Below are positions 6,548 to 13,224 of a DNA stretch of 18,071 nt, piece by piece; position 1 is the first letter of the stretch; every line of letters starts with the position of its first letter. The notes beneath the pieces were generated by a model. That model was given only the letters and a program-made list of their open reading frames with translations, was not told the origin of the DNA and made no database searches. The DNA is from Bacteroidetes bacterium UBA6661 (GTDB lineage: Bacteria; Bacteroidota; Bacteroidia; AKYH767-A; OLB10). The position numbers were made by a program, and so were the translations under genes. Location: contig DKKR01000017.1 of NCBI GenBank assembly GCA_002455375.1, positions 25,638-43,708 of the forward strand, in the 5' to 3' direction.

Positions 6548-8899
6548 TTATACTTCTACATTTTTTAGTTCACTCTCAAGTTCTATACAGGCAACGCTAC
6601 ATTCATCAGAAATCTTTTTAATCATTGCCGGATAATCCTCTAAATTCGACTTCTCTCTGGCGTACTTTTCCAATGTTGCTACTGTTTCGTACGTATCCTT
6701 TAAACCTACATAATTCAAGGAAGGTTTCATTTTATGTGCAGACTGTCTGATTTTTTCAAAGTCCTTATGTTTCAAACCATCTTCTAGTTCATCAATGGAC
6801 ACCGGTATGTTAGTCAAAAACAATGATAGAAACTCTTTAATAAAATCTGCATTTCCGCCCGACATTTCATTCAGAAAACTAAGGCTTGTCAGTTTTGTTG
6901 TAGCCTGAGAACTACTTTGACTATTGGCAGTTTCTTCAATAGGCTGCTCTGTAACAGACTCATTAGCCTTGCCACTAAGTTCAATAATTTTATTTTTTAC
7001 TTCAGTGGGGTCAAATGGTTTCGAGACATAATCATTCATTCCGGCTGCAATACATTTTTCTTTTTCGCTTGCAGAAACGTGTGCTGTCATGGCTAAAATT
7101 GCAATCTGCGACTTATGACCTTTCATTTCTGTTCTGATTTTTTCTGTAGCTGCATAGCCATTTAATTCAGGCATCTCTATATCCATCAGAATAACATCAT
7201 AGTCATTGGCAGACAATTTCTCAATTGCTTCCAAACCATTACAAGCTTCATCATGATCAAAACCCCAATCTTTAATGTGCTTATTTATGATTAAGCGATT
7301 GATGTCATTATCTTCCACAACCAGGATTTTTATCTTTCCGCTAAAACAGGCATGTACATCAGCAACCTTCTTCGCTTCTGTTTCCACTTCTCCGGGTGCA
7401 GGTAAATCAAATGGCATTTCGAAAATGAATGTTGTGCCATGATTCAATTTACTCTCAACTCGTATGCTTCCATCCTGTAGTTCTACTATCTTTTTTGCAA
7501 TACTTAAGCCCAATCCTGTTCCGCCATACTTACGTGTAATGTCTGTTCCAGCCTGAGAGAATGAATCAAAGATTGTAGCAAGTTTATCTTCGGCAATGCC
7601 AATACCGGAGTCAATAACTTTAAACCTTATGCTAGCCTTTGAGTCGTTAATATTAATGAGTTCCGTTTTAAGTGTTACAGATCCTTTATGTGTAAACTTT
7701 ACGGCATTGCCCATAAGGTTATTAATAACCTGACTCAGTCTAACAGGATCGCCCTTTAACAACTTTGGTAACTGCTGATCGAAGTCTGCTATTATCTTAA
7801 CGCTTTTATCTGTCACACGAGCTTTAAACAATTCATTGATGGTATTAATAAGATCAAACAGATTGAAACAGACCGATTCGAATGTCATTTTCTCAGCTTC
7901 AATTTTCGAGAAGTCGAGAATGTCGTTGATAATTACTAAAAGATTATCTGCTGATTTTCTTATTGCATTTAAATAATGCGATTGGTCTTTATCAAGCTGT
8001 GATTGCAGAACAATTTTTGTGATACCAATAATTCCGTGAATAGGCGTACGAATTTCATGGCTCATATTTGCCAGAAACTGCTCTTTCATTTTCTGAGCTT
8101 CGCTCGATAAAATAATTTGCTGTCGCAATTCATCTTCCTGTTCCTTATGACCTGTAATGTCAGTAGCAATACCCATGATTCCGGTAAGAACACCTTCGCT
8201 ATTAACTGATGGCATGTAATGCACTTCAAAAAATCGGCCTTCAAACTCCATGTTCTGCTTAACCTCTTCTCCAAGCAATGCTTTCTTAACGTCCTTCAGT
8301 CTTACGGGGAGTTTATTCCAGATTTCAAAAACAGACTTTCCAATTACATCTTCTTCTGACAAACGGATTGTGTCCATTGCCATACCTTTAAACAAGGTAA
8401 ATATGCCTGACTCATTGATGCTGAACAGAATTAATGGCGACTTTGAAACCACTGCATTGAGAGTTCTCTCTGTTTGCACAAGTGCAGTTTCAATATTGCT
8501 ATGATTGTTTTTGGATGCTTTCGATTTTAATGCACCCTTTAAGGAACGTGCTATTGTTTCAGGTGTTAGTACAGCTTTAGGAATGTAATCGCAGGCACCG
8601 GCCTTCATCAGTTCAACAACTATTTTTTCTTCACCTTGTGATGAAACAACAATGATTGGTGCAGTGCCACCACGTTGAAAATATTCTGAAATGAAATCAC
8701 CTGCATTCATCACAGTCAGATAGTAGTCAACTATCAAAACATCAAATTCCATACTTAATGCTTTCTCCATACCTTCATCGTAGGTATCGCCAAAATGCAA
8801 ATCGGCATTAAATCCTGATGACTTTATTGCTCTCTTAATTGCAATTCTATCTACTTCATCATCATCAACAACTAACAGGTTTATCTTTTTGTAAGACAT
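6548..8899 (-). CDS. Hybrid sensor histidine kinase REC-PAS-HisKA-HATPase-REC-HPt
   Basis: A 783-residue cytoplasmic phosphorelay protein with no membrane segment. Order of domains: receiver 1 (about 5-125; DDD at 12-14, D58 in VLIVDYYL, K108); PAS (about 140-250, closing GIMGIATDITGHKEQ); HisKA with phospho-histidine H281 in MSHEIRTP; HATPase with N box around N394-N398 (NLMGNAVKFT), G1 DSGIGI (430-435) and G2 GGTGLGL (459-465); receiver 2 (about 524-641; D573 in VILMDIEMPELNG, K627); a Ser/Gln/Thr-rich linker; and HPt (about 675-775; H722 in SAHKMKPS). All key residues are present, so it should autophosphorylate and pass phosphate H281 to D573 to H722. The N-terminal receiver makes its input another phosphorylation event as well as whatever the PAS domain senses. 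It lies 12 bases after the stand-alone receiver gene and 11 bases before the sigma-54 activator gene. No Shine-Dalgarno sequence precedes it, as for its neighbours. Confidence 0.94.
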   Translation of the reverse strand: MSYKKINLLVVDDDEVDRIAIKRAIKSSGFNADLHFGDTYDEGMEKALSMEFDVLIVDYYLTVMNAGDFISEYFQRGGTAPIIVVSSQGEEKIVVELMKAGACDYIPKAVLTPETIARSLKGALKSKASKNNHSNIETALVQTERTLNAVVSKSPLILFSINESGIFTLFKGMAMDTIRLSEEDVIGKSVFEIWNKLPVRLKDVKKALLGEEVKQNMEFEGRFFEVHYMPSVNSEGVLTGIMGIATDITGHKEQEDELRQQIILSSEAQKMKEQFLANMSHEIRTPIHGIIGITKIVLQSQLDKDQSHYLNAIRKSADNLLVIINDILDFSKIEAEKMTFESVCFNLFDLINTINELFKARVTDKSVKIIADFDQQLPKLLKGDPVRLSQVINNLMGNAVKFTHKGSVTLKTELININDSKASIRFKVIDSGIGIAEDKLATIFDSFSQAGTDITRKYGGTGLGLSIAKKIVELQDGSIRVESKLNHGTTFIFEMPFDLPAPGEVETEAKKVADVHACFSGKIKILVVEDNDINRLIINKHIKDWGFDHDEACNGLEAIEKLSANDYDVILMDIEMPELNGYAATEKIRTEMKGHKSQIAILAMTAHVSASEKEKCIAAGMNDYVSKPFDPTEVKNKIIELSGKANESVTEQPIEETANSQSSSQATTKLTSLSFLNEMSGGNADFIKEFLSLFLTNIPVSIDELEDGLKHKDFEKIRQSAHKMKPSLNYVGLKDTYETVATLEKYAREKSNLEDYPAMIKKISDECSVACIELESELKNVEV

Positions 8900-8911
8900 G
8901 ATAAAAATTAT

Positions 8912-9346
8912 TTAAGCGGGTAACACACTAAGGTTCCAATAAGTATTCAATACAGCTATAGCTTCAACCAATTTGTCGAAAGACACGGGTTTGATAATAT
9001 AACCTGCTACGTTGTTTTTATATGCTTCCAATCTGTCCTGATCGTCTTTGGATGTTGTAAGCATAAAAACACTAATGGTTTGAAGTTCTTCGTCATGTCT
9101 GATTTCACGAAGCAACTCAAGACCATTCATACGCGGCATATTAATATCGAGTAACATAATTTTAGGCAAGGGGTCAAGTTTTTCTTTACCATTCAAGCCC
9201 TTAAGCATTTCTAAGGCTTCTTCGCCATCACGAGCAATGTGCAATGGGTTTTTAATATTATTCTTGGCAAATGCACGAGTAACAACCATTCTGTCAATGT
9301 CGTCATCCTCAACTAAAATTATTCCCGGTGGTATATCAATTGTCAT
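8912..9346 (-). CDS. Single-domain response regulator (CheY/Rcp1-like)
   Basis: A 144-residue protein that is one receiver domain and nothing else. It has the acidic cluster EDDD at 13-16, phospho-acceptor D67 in MLLDINMPRMNG, the T97/T98 switch position and K119 in YIIKPVSF. The long beta3-preceding insert (GLNGKEKLDPLPKIMLLD) is typical of Rcp1-type receivers that partner with hybrid or phytochrome-type kinases. With no output domain it acts through protein contact or as an intermediate or phosphate sink in a relay. It is the first gene of the signalling operon, 12 bases before the hybrid kinase, so it is likely to exchange phosphate with that kinase's HPt or HisKA domain (inference). The promoter should lie in the 160 bases between its start and the efp terminator, but no clear TAnnTTTG box was found there. 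Confidence 0.92.
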   Translation of the reverse strand: MTIDIPPGIILVEDDDIDRMVVTRAFAKNNIKNPLHIARDGEEALEMLKGLNGKEKLDPLPKIMLLDINMPRMNGLELLREIRHDEELQTISVFMLTTSKDDQDRLEAYKNNVAGYIIKPVSFDKLVEAIAVLNTYWNLSVLPA

Positions 9347-9477
9347 ACCTGATCATTTTTGAATACAACTTATACTGCTATCAGCACTATTGGTTACTGA
9401 ATGGCCTGTATGTTGCGAAAAACAAAATGTAAGATTTCAGGAAATTTTTAATGGAAAAGATTGAAGAAAACAGGTTC

Positions 9478-9494
9478 AACTATAATTTATAGTT
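9478..9494. repeat. 17-base perfect palindrome upstream of the signalling operon
   Basis: AACTATAA and TTATAGTT flank a single T. It lies between the efp terminator and the start of the receiver gene, about 130 bases before the ATG. It could be a dimeric regulator site, but the sequence is pure AT-rich apart from two C/G pairs, so chance is possible. Confidence 0.35.
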
Positions 9495-9507
9495 CAAAAA
9501 GGGCAAT

Positions 9508-9535
9508 AAAAAAACCTCGACAGAAGCGAGGTTTT
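9508..9535 (-). terminator. Intrinsic terminator of efp
   Basis: A 9-bp stem (AAAACCTCG at 9511-9519 with CGAGGTTTT at 9527-9535) and a 7-base loop. On the minus strand the T run extends through the complement of 9508-9514. It begins 20 bases after the efp stop codon. Confidence 0.87.
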
Positions 9536-9555
9536 AATTAAAAAAATTTTAGATT

Positions 9556-10116
9556 TTATTTTACGCGTTCTACATAGGTACCGGTGCGCGTATCAATTTT
9601 AATTTTTTCGCCTTCATTTACAAAAAGCGGAACCTGAACGACAGCACCTGTTTCTAAAGTTGCTGCTTTTAAAGTGTTTGTTGCAGTATCGCCTTTAACA
9701 CCGGGTTCGCTGTAAGTAATTACTAATTCAACAAATGTTGGTGGCTCAGCAAGTATAGGATTATCACCTTCAAAAGCAATCTTCAGCATCATTTCTTCCT
9801 TTAAATAGCTGGCACTGTCGCCTATCATCACCTCAGGAATATAATGCTGCTCATAAGTTTCGTTATCCATTACCACCAAGTTCTCTCCATCTTTATAGAG
9901 ATATTGCATGGTTTTGTATTCAACACGTGCCACCTCTACTTGTTCACCTGAACGGAAGCGATTTTCTGCAAGTTTTCCGTTTTTTAAGTTACGCAGTTTT
10001 GCCTGATAAAAAGCACGAAGGTTGCCCGGTGTACGATGCTGATACTCTACAACCTGATATAAATCTCCGTTGAATCTGATTACTGAACCAATTCCTATAT
10101 CGCCTGTATCTGCCAT
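9556..10116 (-). CDS. efp: Translation elongation factor P
   Basis: EF-P binds between the P and E sites of the ribosome and relieves stalling at consecutive prolines. The 186-residue length matches the family. The N-terminal KOW-like domain, the central OB domain (YKTMQYLYKDGENLVVMDNETYEQ) and the C-terminal OB domain (PPTFVELVITYSEPGVKGDTA, then GAVVQVPLFVNEGEKIKIDTRTG) are all clear. The loop that reaches the peptidyl-transferase centre reads TPGNLRAF (29-36): Asn32 takes the place of the Lys or Arg that is beta-lysylated, rhamnosylated or otherwise modified in well-studied bacteria. No modification enzyme gene is in the window. The gene follows rplI but is separated from it by a terminator hairpin, and has its own terminator. 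No Shine-Dalgarno sequence precedes the ATG. Confidence 0.96.
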   Translation of the reverse strand: MADTGDIGIGSVIRFNGDLYQVVEYQHRTPGNLRAFYQAKLRNLKNGKLAENRFRSGEQVEVARVEYKTMQYLYKDGENLVVMDNETYEQHYIPEVMIGDSASYLKEEMMLKIAFEGDNPILAEPPTFVELVITYSEPGVKGDTATNTLKAATLETGAVVQVPLFVNEGEKIKIDTRTGTYVERVK

Positions 10117-10141
10117 ATTCTTTTTTATTTATGTGTTAATG

Positions 10142-10178
10142 AAACAAAACAGGCAACGTGATAAAGCGCTGCCTGTTT
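10142..10178 (-). terminator. Intrinsic terminator of the rpsF-rpsR-rplI operon
   Basis: A 9-bp stem (AAACAGGCA at 10147-10155 with TGCCTGTTT at 10170-10178) with a 14-base loop, followed on the minus strand by TTTGTTTC. It lies 23 bases after the rplI stop and 30 bases before the efp start. Leaky termination into efp is possible because little room remains for a separate efp promoter. Confidence 0.78.
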
Positions 10179-10201
10179 ATTAATTTATTTACTTTAACTG
10201 A

Positions 10202-10651
10202 TTAAGCATTCTCAACTACATCAAAATTAATTTTCGCTTTGATGTCGCGATGCAATGCAACAGCTGCACTGTATGTTCCTGTTTTACGAATGTGTTCTTC
10301 AGGCATTTCGATTTGCTTCTTATCAATACTATAACCCAATTTCTTCAATGAGTCAGCAATATTTTGAGAAGTTACAGAACCATAAAGCTTGCCGTTTTCG
10401 CCTACCTTTACAGGTATTGTCAGGGTAACGCTTGAAATAGCATCAGCTAATTTCTCTGCATCACCTTTGATTTTTGCCATCTTGTGCGCACGTTGTTTCA
10501 TTGTTTCTGTATGCACTTTTTTGTTGGCTTCACTGGCAATAACAGCCATTCCCTTAGGGATAAGATAATTCAGGCCATAGCCATTTTTTACCTTCACAAT
10601 TTCATCGGCATAGCCGAGATTTTTCACATCTTGTTTTAATATAATTTCCAT
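10202..10651 (-). CDS. rplI: 50S ribosomal protein bL9
   Basis: A 149-residue protein of the usual L9 length. The N-terminal RNA-binding domain is clear (MEIILKQDVKNLGYADEIVKVKNGYGLNYLIPKG), followed by the long connecting helix (residues about 40-78, rich in Lys/Glu/Ala) and the C-terminal domain (VGENGKLYGSVTSQNIADSL). bL9 sits at the base of the L1 stalk on 23S rRNA. It is the third gene of the rpsF-rpsR-rplI operon, 12 bases after rpsR, and is the only gene here with a strong Shine-Dalgarno sequence. Confidence 0.97.
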   Translation of the reverse strand: MEIILKQDVKNLGYADEIVKVKNGYGLNYLIPKGMAVIASEANKKVHTETMKQRAHKMAKIKGDAEKLADAISSVTLTIPVKVGENGKLYGSVTSQNIADSLKKLGYSIDKKQIEMPEEHIRKTGTYSAAVALHRDIKAKINFDVVENA

Positions 10652-10656
10652 TGTTG

Positions 10657-10665
10657 CCTCCTCCT
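10657..10665 (-). promoter_or_regulatory. Strong Shine-Dalgarno sequence of rplI
   Basis: The minus strand reads AGGAGGAGG, then CAACA, then the rplI ATG. It overlaps the rpsR stop codon. Most other genes here lack a clear ribosome-binding site (rpsR has only GGA at a weak position), as is usual in Bacteroidota, so this site stands out. Confidence 0.8.
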
Positions 10666-10933
10666 ATTTTAACAAATCTCCAACATAAGGCATCAGGGCA
10701 AGATGGCGCGCACGTTTAACAGCCTGACCAACTTTACGCTGGTATTTTAATGATGTACCGGTTATTCTGCGTGGTAAAAGTTTGCCTTGTTCATTAACAA
10801 ACTTAATCAGGAAGGTGGCATCTTTATAGTCTATATACTTGATTCCAACTTTCTTGAAACGACAGTATTTCTTCTTTGTGGTATCAACCGCTACCGGGTT
10901 GAGGTACCTAATTTCTCCTTGTTTTGAGCTCAT
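10664..10933 (-). CDS. rpsR: 30S ribosomal protein bS18
   Basis: An 89-residue bS18 with the typical core: an aromatic/basic entry (KKKYCRFKKVGIKYIDYKD), then LRRITGT-like LPRRITGTSLKYQRKVGQAV, and KRARHLALMPYV near the end. bS18 binds 16S rRNA on the platform as a heterodimer with bS6, whose gene is directly upstream (11 bases between the two). Translation probably depends on coupling from rpsF, with only a weak AAGGAA before the ATG. Confidence 0.97.
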   Translation of the reverse strand: MSSKQGEIRYLNPVAVDTTKKKYCRFKKVGIKYIDYKDATFLIKFVNEQGKLLPRRITGTSLKYQRKVGQAVKRARHLALMPYVGDLLK

Positions 10934-10944
10934 GATTCCTTCGT

Positions 10945-11313
10945 TTAATTAGCAGTTGCTGTTTCTTGTTCTTTCTTCTTCAACTCTGCATTCTTTCTCT
11001 TCTTTTCATTGTAAGCAATGGCATGCTTATCGAGCGCAACAGTAAGGAATCGCATCACACGCTCATCGCGTTTGTATTCGACTTCCAATTTGTTGATGAG
11101 TTCACCGCTTGACTTAAATTCGATCAGATAATAGAAGCCCGTGTTCTTCTTCTGAATCGGATAAGCAAGCTTGCGTAATCCCCAATTGTTCTCATGAACA
11201 ATCATGGCACCGTTGTCGGTGAGGATTTTCCTGAATTTGTCAACCGCTTCATTCATCTGCTCATTGCTGAGTACGGGTGTAAGAATGAATACGGTTTCGT
11301 ACTGGTTTGACAT
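10945..11313 (-). CDS. rpsF: 30S ribosomal protein bS6
   Basis: A 122-residue bS6: MSNQYETVFILTP opening, the AIVHENNWGLRKLAYPIQKK-type strand-loop (W44 region), GFYYLIEFKSSGELINKLE, and YKRDERVMRFLTVALDKHA. The C-terminal tail is lysine/glutamate rich (KKRKNAELKKKEQE), as is common in this protein. bS6 pairs with bS18 on the 30S platform. It is the first gene of the operon; a TAnnTTTG promoter box lies about 46 bases before the ATG, and there is no Shine-Dalgarno sequence in the AT-rich leader. Confidence 0.97.
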   Translation of the reverse strand: MSNQYETVFILTPVLSNEQMNEAVDKFRKILTDNGAMIVHENNWGLRKLAYPIQKKNTGFYYLIEFKSSGELINKLEVEYKRDERVMRFLTVALDKHAIAYNEKKRKNAELKKKEQETATAN

Positions 11314-11358
11314 TTGTTTATATATATTTCAGTTTAATAGCCTTTTTTAAGCGGACGG

Positions 11359-11390
11359 CAAAGATAGTGTTATTATTAATTTCTTAAAAT
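11359..11390 (-). promoter_or_regulatory. Bacteroidota-type promoter of rpsF-rpsR-rplI
   Basis: The minus strand reads TATCTTTG at 11366-11359, an exact match to the TAnnTTTG -7 box used by the primary sigma factor of Bacteroidota. The -33 region about 20 bases upstream (TTTT within ATTTTAAG) is only a partial match to TTTG. A start about 6 bases after the box gives a leader near 40 bases. Confidence 0.65.
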
Positions 11391-11525
11391 AGAATTTTTA
11401 CTTTTTTTTAAGATACTCATCCTAAGCGAATCGCTACAATAAATTACTTTAAGTAAATTATATTAAAAATTTGAAAATCAACTATATAATAAAATAATCC
11501 AGATGAATTAGAATGATCAAATATA

Positions 11526-12758
11526 TTATTCGTAGCGTAAAGCCTCAATTGGGTCGAGGCGCGAAGCTTTCATAGCAGGATAAAAACCTGAGGCAATGCC
11601 AATAAAACCACATAGCAACAATCCGGCAATAATCCAGTTCCAAGGCACCACAAAAACAGCATTCATAGCCATTCCCATCAGGTTGCCGACCAGCACTCCT
11701 AAAATAACTCCTGCTACGCCACCCAAGAGGCAAATAACAATTGCTTCAATCAAAAACTGCTTTAAGATTACAAGCCTTGTTGCACCAAGCGATTTTCTGA
11801 TTCCAATTTCGCGGGTTCGCTCTGTGACAGAGACAAGCATAATATTCATCAATGCAATTGCTGCACCAAGCAATGTGATAAGTCCAATCAGTGTTGCTGC
11901 AATACTTACATTCTTCAACTGATCAATTACAATTGCTGCAATGCTGTCGCTTTTTATTATTTCAAATGAGCTTTCTTCGCCAACACGATCTTTTCTTATT
12001 GTTCTGAATAGTCCTGTTGCTTCATCAACTGCTGCTTCAAGGCCTGACACATGATTCACCTTAACACTAACTGTCCATGAACGATTATCACTGCCATAGT
12101 TTTGCTTACCGTTGATTAATGAAATCAAACATACTTTATCACCACCAAAACCCATGCTGTTACCTTTCTCGGCAAGTACGCCAATAATTCTATATTTTCT
12201 GTTGTCTATATAAACTTCTTTGTCAACAGCATCAGCATCAGGAAAAAGTTTACTCTTTATTTCAGAGCCAATCATCACCACATTATCGCCACGCATTGCC
12301 TCTGTTTGTGTCATATTGCGACCTGTGGAAATTGAATAACCTCCGGTTTGCAGATAGTTTTCATCAACAGCCATGACCAATATATTGGGATTGGTTTTTT
12401 CAGAACCTACACGACAAACTGACACTCCATTACACATGGTTGAAATACTTACAATAGAAGGATAGTTATTACCGGTCTTAAACAACTCTGCCTGCTGTAA
12501 GGTAATTGCTTTAAAACGTTTAGCCTTCTTGCCGGAATTACCTAACCTTATTCCCAAGCCTGAATTTCTGATAGTGAAGGTGTTTGCTCCCATGCTGGTG
12601 AAGTTTTCATTGATGGATGCCTTAAGGCCTTCGATGGCAGTAAGTATTCCTACCAAAGCCATTATGCCTATGGCAATGATTAACACTGTCAGTATTGTTC
12701 TGAGCAACTGTGACTTTACAGCATGTAGAGCCAAAAGTATATTTTCAAAAATGGGCAT
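11526..12758 (-). CDS. MacB/FtsX-family ABC transporter permease
   Basis: A 410-residue inner-membrane permease of the MacB type. It has TM1 at about 19-40 (LRTILTVLIIAIGIMALVG), a large periplasmic MacB_PCD-type domain at about 42-280 and three helices at about 285-307, 339-361 and 373-395. The cytoplasmic coupling motif ERTREIGIRKSLGAT (313-327) and the closing PAMKASRLDPIEALRYE are diagnostic. Proteins of this group are mechanotransmitters that work with a separate ABC ATPase and often a periplasmic adaptor; they serve in macrolide or peptide efflux, lipoprotein release or unknown transport. No ATPase or adaptor gene is next to it: the neighbours are the ribosomal operon and a long gap, so it appears as a single-gene unit. 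The N-terminus MPIFENILLALHAVKSQLLRT fits family starts. The substrate cannot be told. Confidence 0.92.
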   Translation of the reverse strand: MPIFENILLALHAVKSQLLRTILTVLIIAIGIMALVGILTAIEGLKASINENFTSMGANTFTIRNSGLGIRLGNSGKKAKRFKAITLQQAELFKTGNNYPSIVSISTMCNGVSVCRVGSEKTNPNILVMAVDENYLQTGGYSISTGRNMTQTEAMRGDNVVMIGSEIKSKLFPDADAVDKEVYIDNRKYRIIGVLAEKGNSMGFGGDKVCLISLINGKQNYGSDNRSWTVSVKVNHVSGLEAAVDEATGLFRTIRKDRVGEESSFEIIKSDSIAAIVIDQLKNVSIAATLIGLITLLGAAIALMNIMLVSVTERTREIGIRKSLGATRLVILKQFLIEAIVICLLGGVAGVILGVLVGNLMGMAMNAVFVVPWNWIIAGLLLCGFIGIASGFYPAMKASRLDPIEALRYE

Positions 12759-12980
12759 GGCGCTAAATTACAATTAATCTTTGCCCCGAAAGGTTTTAAC
12801 TCATAATGAAAGTTAATTTTTTTCAAAAAGGCTTAAGTTTTGAAAATTCAAGCATACAAGGTGAAGAATTTTCCAGAGACAATGTGAACTATTAAATAAA
12901 TATTTGTTAGTTTCAATAATATTGTACACTTTTACAAAATAGAAATAGATTAAAAATAAATAAGATAGAGAAAACAAATA

Positions 12981-13007
12981 AGTAAAAAATAAAAAGCGTT
13001 TCGCTTT
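12981..13007 (-). terminator. Possible minus-strand terminator next to the inverted repeat
   Basis: On the minus strand AAAGCG, AAA, CGCTTT forms a 6-bp hairpin followed by TTATTTTTTA. It lies just downstream (minus-strand sense) of the long inverted repeat and could end a small transcript made from it, or block readthrough into the permease gene. The stem is short, so confidence is low. Confidence 0.35.
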
Positions 13008-13017
13008 AAAATTTCCT

Positions 13018-13130
13018 GTCATAGAAAAGTCGAAGATTTCAAGCACACAGGAAAGTAAAAGTAGAAACGCCTACTTAAAACGTGGGCGTTCCTTTTGCTT
13101 CGTGTGCTGGGCTTCGACTCCCACTATGAC
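13018..13130. repeat. 113-base imperfect inverted repeat (REP/MITE-like or structured RNA)
   Basis: Four paired blocks nest in order: GTCATAG (13018-13024) with CTATGAC (13124-13130); AGTCGAAG (13028-13035) with CTTCGACT (13112-13119); AGCACAC (13042-13048) with GTGTGCT (13102-13108); and AACGCCTAC (13066-13074) with GTGGGCGTT (13082-13090, one G-T pair) around a 7-base loop. The A-rich and T-rich stretches between the third and fourth blocks also pair partly. The arms contain AGTCGAAG next to GTCAT, a wording that recurs in dispersed intergenic repeats of several Bacteroidota genomes (recollection, not searched). No coding potential and no clear target-site duplication were seen. Confidence 0.7.
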
Positions 13131-13224
13131 GAGCAAGGGAATCAGCCTGCGTTTTAATTTTTAAGCAATCGCTATAAAATCCAAAAAATCAATGTAATTT
13201 AGTCACACCCAAAAACCAAATAAT

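Larger units (their letters stand above)
12759..13224. other. 466-base AT-rich intergenic region
   Basis: This gap lies between the starts of two divergent genes. No convincing coding frame is present: the open frame on the minus strand at 12813-13046 is low-complexity Phe/Leu/Tyr. The first 230 bases are AT-rich with no strong motif seen; the second half holds a small hairpin with a T run on the minus strand and a long inverted repeat. Only degenerate promoter boxes were found (TAATTTAG about 22 bases before the ATG at 13225, and again just before the permease ATG). Confidence 0.6.

Noticed and set aside
11444..11456. TTACTT-T-AAGTAA palindrome after the permease gene
   Set aside because: It is short, AT-only apart from one pair, in AT-rich DNA, and too tight to form a good terminator loop.
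12813..13046. Open frame on the minus strand (77 codons) in the intergenic gap
   Set aside because: The translation is low-complexity Phe/Leu/Tyr/Ser typical of AT-rich non-coding DNA, and it runs through the left arm of the inverted repeat and the hairpin.
13195..13202. TAATTTAG as a -7 box for the giant gene (similar wording just before the permease ATG)
   Set aside because: It matches TAnnTTTG at all but one position, but no -33 TTTG lies at the right distance in either case.
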